DNA of 60,850 bases from positions 1 through 60,850 of the forward strand of contig CALVBC010000007.1 in assembly GCA_944325685.1 (NCBI GenBank). Reading direction: 5' to 3'. The position numbers and the translations under genes were made by a program. The DNA is from an uncultured Erysipelotrichaceae bacterium (GTDB taxonomy: Bacteria; Bacillota_I; Bacilli_A; Erysipelotrichales; Erysipelotrichaceae). This document shows, one piece after another, positions 1 through 6,858 of the stretch (positions are counted from its first letter, which is position 1; each line of letters starts with the position of its first letter). The notes beneath the pieces were generated by a model. It worked only from the letters and a program-made list of their open reading frames with translations. It did not search any database and was not told the DNA's origin.

Positions 1-57
1 TGAAGTGCTATCAATAAAGTAGACACATACCTCAATTATTTATACAGTGTCATATAA

Positions 58-91
58 TATGACTACATCCAAATATTTGGATGTAGTCATA
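58..91. repeat. Perfect 34-bp palindrome upstream of orfA
   Basis: Two 17-nt arms meet with no spacer at 74/75. The palindrome lies between the left end of the IS and the orfA ribosome binding site (GGGAG at 103-107). In RNA it would form a strong hairpin on read-through transcripts entering from outside. IS elements such as IS10 and IS50 are known to use such structures to block translation from external transcripts. That role is an inference here. Confidence 0.75.
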
Positions 92-112
92 AGACAAAGA
101 AAGGGAGTCTAC

Positions 113-451
113 ATGAAGTATACAAGGCAACAGCGTTTGGATATTGGTAAAGATATCCATGACAATCATCTTCCATATGAAGAAGCGATGAGAAAGTATG
201 ATCTAGCCAGAACGACAGTCGAGAACTACTACCGTATGTATCTTGATGAATATGGTCTTAAGTCTAATAAGACGATAGGCTATCGATCTGATCTGACATA
301 TAGTGAGCTAGGATCGCTTTCTAAAGAAGAGCTCATCGATGAATTGATAAAGGCCAGAGTGGAGGCAGAACGCGCAAAAAAAGGTTACATGGTGAAAGGT
401 GGTGGTCAGGAAAAGGAATTCATTACTTTAAAGAAGCAGAATTCGAAATAG
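113..451 (+). CDS. IS3-family transposase OrfA (helix-turn-helix)
   Basis: This is a 112-residue OrfA. The N-terminal part (YTRQQRLDIGKDIHD, then RKYDLARTTVENYYRMY) is a helix-turn-helix DNA-binding domain. The C-terminal part is charged and probably coiled-coil (SLSKEELIDELIKARVEAE), as in IS3 OrfA proteins. I chose the ATG at 113 because GGGAG sits 5 nt upstream. An ATG at 47 is in frame but would place the 34-bp palindrome inside the gene and has no ribosome binding site. Alone, OrfA normally represses transposition; fused to OrfB by frameshifting it forms the transposase. Confidence 0.82.
   Translation: MKYTRQQRLDIGKDIHDNHLPYEEAMRKYDLARTTVENYYRMYLDEYGLKSNKTIGYRSDLTYSELGSLSKEELIDELIKARVEAERAKKGYMVKGGGQEKEFITLKKQNSK
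376..383 (+). other. Programmed -1 frameshift site (A7G)
   Basis: The run AAAAAAA at 376-382 followed by G is phased in the OrfA frame as GCA AAA AAA GGT, that is, a slippery heptamer A AAA AAA. After a -1 slip, decoding resumes at 382 in the OrfB frame, which is open from there to 1317. This is the classical IS3/IS150 signal for making OrfAB. Confidence 0.8.
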
Positions 452-1317
452 TCTATAAGTTAGCCAGCGAGTTTCCGATAGCTAAACTCTGTAAGATCAT
501 GGGCATCAATAGAAGCAGTTTCTATAAGTGGCGCAATAGAATAAAAAGTCCAAGCGCTAAGATGATCAAAAGAGAGGGCGATATGAAGCTGTTCTTAGAA
601 TATCATGATAAGTATCCAACCCATGGCTATCGTTGGTTAAACGCCAAGATACGGCTTGATAAAGGTATCGTACACTCTGATAACTATGTCCAAAGGTTAT
701 GCCACTTCTTAGGTATCAAAAGCGTCTCTAAGAGGTTTAGGACTTATAGAGCAGCTGGAAGAGAATGCGTCTATCCCAATCTCTTATTAGCCGATATAAA
801 TATCACAAAACCATTTGAAGTCATCGTCTCTGATATGACGATGATCAAGATAAATGGCGTATGGTATGAGATAACCTTCTATATGGATCTTTTCAACAAT
901 GAGATCGTTGCCTATGGTGTATCCGATACAAGAGGTGATCGAAGAACTTATATAAATGGACGTGATAAGATCATCGAGATAAAAAAAGAAGAGTATCCAG
1001 ATTATGAACTTATCCTGCACTCTGATCAAGGATCTGTATACGCTTCTAAAGATTTCAATGAAACCTTGCCTCTATATAATATCACAAGAAGCATGTCTCG
1101 TGCTGGTACACCAACTGATAATAGCGCTATGGAAGCTATAAACGGTTGGGCTAAAGAAGAGATGTTTACTGACTTTAAGATCACTGAATCAGATGATGTC
1201 TTAAAGACCATCAGTGAATATGTCACTTTCTTCAATAATGAAAGACCTGCCTACGCTTTAGGATATAAGACACCTAAACAAGTAAAGGATGAATACTTTC
1301 AAGAGAAGAAAGACTGA
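382..1317 (+). CDS. IS3-family transposase OrfB (DDE catalytic part, made as OrfAB)
   Basis: The DDE integrase-like catalytic region. Counting from an internal ATG at 499, the acidic triad is D112 (IVSDMT), D176 (HSDQGSVY) and E212 (SAMEAINGW), with 35 residues between the second and third, as in IS3 transposases. The frame is open without stops from the frameshift point at 382, and upstream codons give a typical OrfB start (EIVYKLASEFPIAKLCKIMG), so the product is best read as the C-terminal part of a fused OrfAB. No ribosome binding site precedes the ATG at 499. The ORF looks intact and the element potentially active. Confidence 0.85.
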   Translation, partial: RLHGERWWSGKGIHYFKEAEFEIVYKLASEFPIAKLCKIMGINRSSFYKWRNRIKSPSAKMIKREGDMKLFLEYHDKYPTHGYRWLNAKIRLDKGIVHSDNYVQRLCHFLGIKSVSKRFRTYRAAGRECVYPNLLLADINITKPFEVIVSDMTMIKINGVWYEITFYMDLFNNEIVAYGVSDTRGDRRTYINGRDKIIEIKKEEYPDYELILHSDQGSVYASKDFNETLPLYNITRSMSRAGTPTDNSAMEAINGWAKEEMFTDFKITESDDVLKTISEYVTFFNNERPAYALGYKTPKQVKDEYFQEKKD

Positions 1318-1488
1318 TATTTATAAGAAAGTGTCTACTTTCTGTTGACTAGTGCAACCCTGTACTTATTAGTATCCCCAAAAATCACGTGAAAGATTAT
1401 GATGAAAAAGATATATGTCTTACACAAGCTTATAAATCCCAATAACTTAAAGCTTTATTCCAATATTTTCGCATAAAGCTTTTAATCT

Positions 1489-1605
1489 TCAAACTCGTGA
1501 TATATATAATTTAGATACCCTAAGCCCTGTATTATCTAACACATATTGCTGTATTTCCTCATAAATGGCTTTACTCTCCTCAGTTGCTAAATCAAGATCA
1601 TCCAT
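1489..1605 (-). pseudogene. Remnant of the C-terminal extension of RlmD
   Basis: Directly after the rlmD amber stop (1606-1608) the same frame continues as MDDLDLATEESKAIYEEIQQ and ends at YISRV-stop, 38 codons in all. Many clostridial RlmD/RumA proteins, as I remember them, end in a small extension of this type (ESKATYEEIKxYVLExxGLKVSSLYI). The simplest reading is that an in-frame TAG cut the extension off and the remnant then decayed before its KRKCG part. It might still be expressed as a short peptide. No ribosome binding site was seen. Confidence 0.55.
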
Positions 1606-2937
1606 CTAAAATTCCACATCAATATGTTTATCTGTTTTAAGTTTGGAAAGCAAGACAACCGTCTCGATATGGGTCGTATGAGGAAACATATCAAATCCCT
1701 GGATACTGTTTATCTTATAACCACCTTCTAAAAAGATGGCTAAGTCTCTAGCTAATGTCGCTGGATTACATGAAACATAAACTACTTCTTTGACACTTTT
1801 TTGGATGATCGTATCGATGAGCTTATTATTTAAGCCTTTGCGCGGTGGATCTACGACGACAAGGTCGATATCATCCATATACTTGCCCATATCATTTTTG
1901 GCATCATCATAGTAGAAATGAGCGTTATCGATATGATTGATAAGGGCATTCTCTTTCGCATTCTCTACTGCTTCTTTTATCACTTCAACACCGATGACCT
2001 CTTTAGCGTAGCGCGCTAAGAAAAGAGCGATCGTACCGATACCACTATATAGATCTAAGATCCTAGTATCCTTATCGATATGGGCTTTATCTTTTATCTC
2101 CTTATATAGATCGATGGCTTGTTTTTGGTTGATCTGATAAAAAGACTTTAGTGATATCTGAAACATGATCCCATCAAGCTCATCGACGATATATGATGAA
2201 CCATATAGAGTGACCTCTTTATCACCTAAGATGACATTAGTATCCTTATCATTCACATTAACGATAACAGAACTGATATATGGGAAGGTCTTTACCAAGT
2301 CAGCTACTAAAGTATCACGACCATTAAAATCCTCTTGTCTTAAGATAAAGGCGACCATCATTTCACCTGTCACAAAGCCCTCTTTGATCAAGATATGTCT
2401 AAAATAGCTATCGACATGGTCATCAAAGATCCGCTTTTTTAGATAAGACAATACTCCATTAGCTCTTTTTGACTGGATAAGACAATCATCATACTCGATC
2501 ACATCATGACTATTAGTACGATAGAAACCCATCTTGCCATCACTTACTGGCACTTGGACTTTATTGCGATAGCGATCAGATAATGGTGAAGCGATGATGT
2601 CAGGCATTGGATAAGTAATATCACCGACATTTCTAAGTGTATCACTTAGCCACTTCTTTTTTAGTTCTAATTGATATTCATATTTTATATGCCTTAAGTC
2701 ACAACCACCGCATTTATAGGCAACAGCGCAAGATGAAGTTATCCGATGGGGACTTTTTACGATGAGCTCATCGATGATCGCATAAGCGAGGTTTTTCTTA
2801 TGGGCGATGATCTTGATCATCGCTTCTTCCCCGATGATCATCCCCTTTACAAAGATCACCAGTCCATCGACCTTACATACACCATGACCTTCGATCGTCA
2901 TATCTTCACATTTAGCACGTACAATCTGATTTTTCAT
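1606..2937 (-). CDS. rlmD: 23S rRNA (uracil-5-)-methyltransferase, RlmD/RumA (TrmA) family
   Basis: SAM-dependent RNA C5-uracil methyltransferase of 443 residues. An N-terminal TRAM-like OB domain is followed by a cysteine cluster (CAVAYKCGGCDLRH) that binds an Fe-S cluster in RumA. The SAM motif is DLYSGIGTIALFLA, followed by VVDPPRKGL and the catalytic-cysteine segment VYVSCNPATLARDL. It probably acts on 23S rRNA; RlmCD dual specificity is possible. The gene is single and divergent from the kinase-like gene at 2992. A TATAAT ends 7 nt before ATG with no Shine-Dalgarno, so the mRNA may be leaderless. A C-terminal extension seems to have been lost. Confidence 0.88.
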   Translation of the reverse strand: MKNQIVRAKCEDMTIEGHGVCKVDGLVIFVKGMIIGEEAMIKIIAHKKNLAYAIIDELIVKSPHRITSSCAVAYKCGGCDLRHIKYEYQLELKKKWLSDTLRNVGDITYPMPDIIASPLSDRYRNKVQVPVSDGKMGFYRTNSHDVIEYDDCLIQSKRANGVLSYLKKRIFDDHVDSYFRHILIKEGFVTGEMMVAFILRQEDFNGRDTLVADLVKTFPYISSVIVNVNDKDTNVILGDKEVTLYGSSYIVDELDGIMFQISLKSFYQINQKQAIDLYKEIKDKAHIDKDTRILDLYSGIGTIALFLARYAKEVIGVEVIKEAVENAKENALINHIDNAHFYYDDAKNDMGKYMDDIDLVVVDPPRKGLNNKLIDTIIQKSVKEVVYVSCNPATLARDLAIFLEGGYKINSIQGFDMFPHTTHIETVVLLSKLKTDKHIDVEF

Positions 2938-2944
2938 ACACCAT

Positions 2945-2950
2945 ATTATA
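2945..2950 (-). promoter_or_regulatory. -10 box of rlmD, leaderless geometry
   Basis: TATAAT on the minus strand, separated from the rlmD ATG by only 7 nt. Transcription would start at or next to the start codon. No purine-rich ribosome binding site fits in the gap. Confidence 0.55.
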
Positions 2951-2991
2951 ACGATAAATGGTAAAATAAAGCTACAGAGGGGGAAGAACTT

Positions 2992-3597
2992 ATGAATAAA
3001 GTGATCACGATCAGCCGTGAATTCGGCAGTGGCGGACGCGAATTTGGTCGTCGTCTAGCTGAAGAACTCAAATACGACTACTATGATAAAGAGATAATCA
3101 GCGAGATCGCTAAAAAGACCAAGATGTCAGAAGAGTATATCCAAGAGGTCACCGATAATAAACCGCACAATCTATATCCGATATCCTTCGGTCATACCTT
3201 TATCTACATCGATAACTACTATCCACTCCATCAAGCTAATGATATCTATGTCGAACAAAACAAGATCATCAAGGAGATGGCTGAGAAGTCTAACTGCATC
3301 ATCATTGGTCGTTGTGCTGACTACATCCTAAAAGACTATGATCCATTCCGCATCTTCATCTACGCTGACATGGAAGCCAAGGTCAAAAGATGTCAAAGCA
3401 GAGCACCAGAGGGTGAGAATTTGAATGATAAAGAGATGGCTAAAAAGATCAACAGCGTCAATAAAGGCCGTCGTCAATATTACGAATACTACACTGGGCG
3501 TGATTGGGGTGATAAGCTCAATTATGATCTATGCATCAATACTTCTAATGCCAATATCAAGGAATTAGTCCAAGTCATCGCTAAACTATTCAAGTAG
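2992..3597 (+). CDS. Cytidylate kinase-like family protein
   Basis: A 201-residue P-loop protein of the cytidylate-kinase-like family (Cytidylate_kin2 type). The N-terminus ITISREFGSGGREFGRRLAE is the characteristic modified P-loop; the CIIIGRCADYIL and IFIYADMEAKVKR segments follow as in that family. The substrate is unknown and it should not be equated with Cmk. A GGGGGAAG ribosome binding site precedes ATG by 6 nt. The gene is followed after 3 nt by an ATP-grasp gene, so the two are co-transcribed and probably functionally paired. Confidence 0.8.
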   Translation: MNKVITISREFGSGGREFGRRLAEELKYDYYDKEIISEIAKKTKMSEEYIQEVTDNKPHNLYPISFGHTFIYIDNYYPLHQANDIYVEQNKIIKEMAEKSNCIIIGRCADYILKDYDPFRIFIYADMEAKVKRCQSRAPEGENLNDKEMAKKINSVNKGRRQYYEYYTGRDWGDKLNYDLCINTSNANIKELVQVIAKLFK

Positions 3598-3600
3598 ATC

Positions 3601-4599
3601 ATGGATCTAGGTTTTATCATCAAACGCGTGATCGACCTTGACTATGGGAAACTCTTTTCCGTAGTCAAAAAGATCGCTAAAGAAGATCACAAAGCATCGA
3701 TCATTATCTTTTTTGATGTCGTAAGCTGCGGTATAAAATATGGTGCTGGCTATATGGATTACTACATCTTCCGTCTTGATCAAGTACCAAAAGATAAGCG
3801 CGATACTTTTGTCACGCGTACCAAAAACAATCACTATGTCAAAACCTTAAACAAGAAAGAAGCATGGCCTCTATTAGAAGACAAGGCCCTCTTTTTAGAG
3901 CAATTTGCTACATATTGTAAACGAAATTGGTTAAACCTTGAAAAGGCTTCTAAAGATGATTTCATTGACTTTTATCAATGTCACAAGCGTATCGTCGTCA
4001 AACCGAAATGTGGTACCCATGGTCATAAAGTCGAAGTATTAGAAACTGGTGAAGATCCAAATACAGTCTATGATCGTTTGATCCAAAATGGTCAGGTGAT
4101 CATTGAAGAATATGTCGATCAACATGATGAGATCAAAAGGTTATACCCCTATTCAGTCAATACTTTAAGGATCGTGACCATCAAAAAGGACGGCAAGTTA
4201 AATATCGTCTTTGCCTGCATGCGCCTTGGCAATGGTAAAGATAACGTCGATAATCTAAATCACGGTGGTCTAGCGGTGATCATCGATGAGAAGAAAGGTG
4301 AACTGGTCGGTGTTGGGGCTGACCGTGATGATAAGGCTTATCAAGCACATCCGATGACCGGTGTCACATTCGATGGCTTTAAGATCCCCTATTTTAAAGA
4401 AGCGATCGATATGATCGAAAAAGCCAGTGAATTGATCCCAGAGCTTAATTATGTCGGTTGGGATATCGCGATCACTAATGATGGACCACTGATCATCGAA
4501 GCAAATCACTTCCCAGGTCATGACATCTATCAACTACCGCCACATACCGCTAAAGATCATATGGGTATCGATCCGCATTTTAAAGCGATCCTCAAATAA
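3601..4599 (+). CDS. ATP-grasp protein of the sugar-transfer-associated type
   Basis: A 332-residue protein resembling the ATPgrasp_ST (sugar-transfer-associated) family. Recognisable parts are RIVVKPKCGTHGHKV (phosphate-binding loop), IIEEYVDQH, the arginine segment YSVNTLRIVTI, and the metal-binding end WDIAITNDGPLIIEANHFPG. Such enzymes ligate a carboxylate to an amine or thiol and are often found in surface-polymer loci; the substrate cannot be read here. The start is 3 nt after the upstream stop with no clear ribosome binding site, implying translational coupling. The unit ends at a terminator at 4615. Confidence 0.72.
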   Translation: MDLGFIIKRVIDLDYGKLFSVVKKIAKEDHKASIIIFFDVVSCGIKYGAGYMDYYIFRLDQVPKDKRDTFVTRTKNNHYVKTLNKKEAWPLLEDKALFLEQFATYCKRNWLNLEKASKDDFIDFYQCHKRIVVKPKCGTHGHKVEVLETGEDPNTVYDRLIQNGQVIIEEYVDQHDEIKRLYPYSVNTLRIVTIKKDGKLNIVFACMRLGNGKDNVDNLNHGGLAVIIDEKKGELVGVGADRDDKAYQAHPMTGVTFDGFKIPYFKEAIDMIEKASELIPELNYVGWDIAITNDGPLIIEANHFPGHDIYQLPPHTAKDHMGIDPHFKAILK

Positions 4600-4614
4600 C
4601 GAACTAATATCACT

Positions 4615-4653
4615 AAGGTCTATCTTTAAATTATAGTGGGGATAGACCTTTTT
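4615..4653 (+). terminator. Rho-independent terminator of the kinase-like/ATP-grasp unit
   Basis: A 10-bp stem (AAGGTCTATC at 4615-4624 with GATAGACCTT at 4641-4650) is followed by a T run, 15 nt after the ATP-grasp stop codon. Confidence 0.85.
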
Positions 4654-4667
4654 AAGCATTTAAAAAA

Positions 4668-4722
4668 CCTCCTTTATATAATAAGAATGTGTTCTAAAAG
4701 TGTCTTATTAAATGAAAGGAGG
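4668..4722 (+). other. Hairpin that sequesters a strong orphan Shine-Dalgarno
   Basis: Two nested stems: CCTCCTTT (4668-4675) with AAAGGAGG (4715-4722), and TAATAAGA (4679-4686) with TCTTATTA (4703-4710). The outer 3' arm is a perfect Shine-Dalgarno that would be fully paired. Downstream only very short frames exist: 17 codons from ATG 4712, with a hydrophobic tail, ending at 4765. The arrangement resembles type I toxin leaders, but no convincing toxin is visible; it may be a relic. The complementary arm also gives a Shine-Dalgarno on the minus strand. Confidence 0.4.
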
Positions 4723-4768
4723 AGGCGATATTGCCTATATCGATATTATCATAATGACCTTTTAACGC

Positions 4769-4790
4769 AAAAAGATCTAAACGGATCTCT
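4769..4790 (-). terminator. Terminator of the ligA-gatCAB unit
   Basis: Read on the minus strand, AGATC-CGTTTA-GATCT is followed by TTTTG, just downstream of the stop of the gene at 4807. The stem is short (5 bp, slightly extendable), so strength is uncertain. Confidence 0.5.
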
Positions 4791-4806
4791 TTGTATTTTA
4801 TAACGT

Positions 4807-5412
4807 TTATTCTGTTGGCGCTGTTGGCGTTTCAGTTGGCTCGCCTTCACCTCTTAAGTCGCTTGCGAGTTCTGCATCGATCGGTTCGGAGACTAGTTGC
4901 GTACTGTAGTTTTCCATCATCGCATTTTTCGTGACGATGTAGTAGATCATATTCTCATCTTCCGCATCCACGAAATTATAGACATTGATCGCAAGATCAT
5001 ACATCTTCTTATCTTCAGTCGAAGTGAAATAGGTCGATACGCTTAGTACACCATCTACCGCATTATACATATCCGGCAATAGCGCATTGATCTCTTCACT
5101 GGTAAGCGCATCATCCATATCGACATTGACTCTAAGTTGACCTGATATAAGCGTAGTTGTGACATCTTGGACACCACTTATACCTTTCACAGCACTTTCA
5201 ACTCGACTAAGATCATCATCAGTTATCGCTGGTTCTAAGTCACCTTCATAGCGATCACCGAAGATCGGTGTACCTGTCTGTAATGCAGCACTTACTAAGA
5301 TCCAACCAAAGATCAAGCACGGCACTAAGATGATGATCAGTCCGACGATAAGGACGATCCCACTTTTTGATAAACGGCGTTTAGCGCGTTTGTTTGTAAC
5401 CTTTTTTGTCAT
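4807..5412 (-). CDS. Membrane-anchored extracytoplasmic protein of unknown function
   Basis: A 201-residue protein that I do not recognise. A basic cytoplasmic start (TKKVTNKRAKRRLSKSG) leads into one transmembrane segment at about residues 18-43 (IVLIVGLIIILVPCLIFGWI). A soluble part of about 140 residues follows, with the alternating pattern of a small alpha/beta domain, and the protein ends in a low-complexity tail rich in T, P and E. It is the last gene after ligA-gatC-gatA-gatB, 21 nt from gatB. A TAGAAT with extended TG lies 6 nt before ATG, so it may also have its own leaderless promoter. Confidence 0.7.
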   Translation of the reverse strand: MTKKVTNKRAKRRLSKSGIVLIVGLIIILVPCLIFGWILVSAALQTGTPIFGDRYEGDLEPAITDDDLSRVESAVKGISGVQDVTTTLISGQLRVNVDMDDALTSEEINALLPDMYNAVDGVLSVSTYFTSTEDKKMYDLAINVYNFVDAEDENMIYYIVTKNAMMENYSTQLVSEPIDAELASDLRGEGEPTETPTAPTE

Positions 5413-5418
5413 GAGCTT

Positions 5419-5424
5419 ATTCTA
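5419..5424 (-). promoter_or_regulatory. Possible internal extended -10 box, leaderless geometry
   Basis: TGATAGAAT on the minus strand lies in the short gatB-to-downstream-gene gap and ends 6 nt before ATG 5412. No Shine-Dalgarno is present. It could be a promoter or chance in an AT-rich spacer. Confidence 0.4.
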
Positions 5425-5433
5425 TCACAACCT

Positions 5434-6858
5434 CTAGCGTTTAGAAAGCTTCTCTTTGACCATCGCTGAAGTCATCTGTGGATTAGCTTGTCCTTTGGAT
5501 TTCTTCATGACTTGACCAACTAAGAAACCAAGTGCACGGTCTTTACCATTTTTGTAGTCGATGATCGAATTTGGATTTTCATCGAGCACTTCATCGACGA
5601 GCTTTTCGATCATCGATGTATCGCTGACCTGTTTCATTCCCTTTTCTTCGACGATCTTTTCTGGATCATTACCATCAAGCATATCGACTAAGACATCTTT
5701 AGCTTGTTTGGAAGAGATGGTCTGGTCATTGACCATATCGACAAGCTTACTGAGTGACTTCGGCTCTACTTTTGTCGTTTCGATCGTTTGACCGTTTTTC
5801 TGTAGTAGACCTTGTAGTTCACTTACAAGCCAGTTACAACAAGCCTTCGCATTTTTACTATAGCGCATCATCTCATCGAAGTAGAAGGCTAGGTTCTTAT
5901 TTAGTAAGAGCTGTTTTGCATCATAATCACTAAGACCATATTCTTCGATATAGCGCTTTTGTTTAGCATCTGGTAATTCTGGCATCGCTTTGATGATGCT
6001 TTGGATCTCTTCGTCTTGGATCCTGATCGGGAAGATATTCGGTTCTGGGAAGAACTTATAGTCGACATTGCCTTCCTTTTTACGCATCGTGACCGTCGTC
6101 ATCGTTTTTTCGTCGAAACGGCGCGTCTCTTGATCGATAGTACCACCATTATCTAAGACTTCACTCTGTCTTTTGATCTCATATTCGATCGCATCTTTGA
6201 TATTGGCGATCGAGTTGAGATTTTTGATCTCGACCTTAGTACCAAATACAGTCGAACCCTGTGGTTTTAAAGAGATATTGACATCACAACGCATCGATCC
6301 CTCTTCCATCCTGGCATCCGATACATCAAGATAATTTAACGTCTGCTTTAATTTTTCAACATATAAAGCAGCTTCTTGCCCACTTTGCATATCTGGCTCT
6401 GAGACGATCTCGACAAGTGGCACACCTGCACGATTGAAATCGATCAAAGTCTCATCATATAAGTGGAATTGCTTAGCGGTATCTTCTTCCATATGGATAC
6501 GGTTGATACGGATGTCTTTTCTAACACCATCAAGATCGATATATAGATGACCATCTCGACCGATCGGATGGAATTGTTGAGTGATCTGATAACCCTTTGG
6601 TAAGTCAGAATAGTAGTAATTCTTACGATCAAAACGCACTAATGGATCGATCTTTAACTCAAGCGCATGACATAGCTCGATCGCTTTTTTGACCGCTTCG
6701 TGATTGACACATGGTAGTGTGCCTGGTAAAGCGATATCGATCTCATTAGTATCGGTATTAGCTTCCGCTTTGAAATGATAAGGAGCACCGGAAAACATCT
6801 TGGTCTTGGTATTGAGTTCAGCGTGGATCTCTAGACCGACAACGACATCGTAATTCAT
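5434..6858 (-). CDS. gatB: Aspartyl/glutamyl-tRNA amidotransferase subunit B
   Basis: GatB is the kinase/tRNA-binding subunit of GatCAB, which amidates Glu-tRNA-Gln (and often Asp-tRNA-Asn) using ammonia channelled from GatA. The 474 residues have the normal family length. Signatures are the N-terminal VVGLEIHAELNTKTKMF, FDRKNYYYSDLPKGYQITQ, and RAGVPLVEIVSEPDM, and the C-terminal YqeY-like tail ending MTSAMVKEKLSKR. It starts directly after the gatA stop (6859). The two tRNA-Gln genes at 26.2-26.7 kb have the U1-A72 pair that GatCAB is known to use for recognition. Confidence 0.96.
   Translation of the reverse strand: MNYDVVVGLEIHAELNTKTKMFSGAPYHFKAEANTDTNEIDIALPGTLPCVNHEAVKKAIELCHALELKIDPLVRFDRKNYYYSDLPKGYQITQQFHPIGRDGHLYIDLDGVRKDIRINRIHMEEDTAKQFHLYDETLIDFNRAGVPLVEIVSEPDMQSGQEAALYVEKLKQTLNYLDVSDARMEEGSMRCDVNISLKPQGSTVFGTKVEIKNLNSIANIKDAIEYEIKRQSEVLDNGGTIDQETRRFDEKTMTTVTMRKKEGNVDYKFFPEPNIFPIRIQDEEIQSIIKAMPELPDAKQKRYIEEYGLSDYDAKQLLLNKNLAFYFDEMMRYSKNAKACCNWLVSELQGLLQKNGQTIETTKVEPKSLSKLVDMVNDQTISSKQAKDVLVDMLDGNDPEKIVEEKGMKQVSDTSMIEKLVDEVLDENPNSIIDYKNGKDRALGFLVGQVMKKSKGQANPQMTSAMVKEKLSKR

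Larger units (their letters stand above)
1..1356 (+). mobile_element. IS3-family insertion sequence, complete
   Basis: The element carries two overlapping-frame transposase genes with a DD35E core. The ends match as imperfect inverted repeats: AAAGTAGACAC lies at 16-26 and its complement at 1331-1341, each exactly 15 nt from an outer TG/CA terminus (TG at 1-2, CA at 1355-1356). This symmetry fixes the element as bases 1-1356, so the window begins at its left tip. A target duplication cannot be checked because no left flank is present. GATC density (about 14 sites) resembles the host genes, which suggests long residence or a closely related source. Confidence 0.9.

Noticed and set aside
47-112. 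OrfA start at ATG 47
   Set aside because: No ribosome binding site, and the 34-bp palindrome would be translated. ATG 113 is better.
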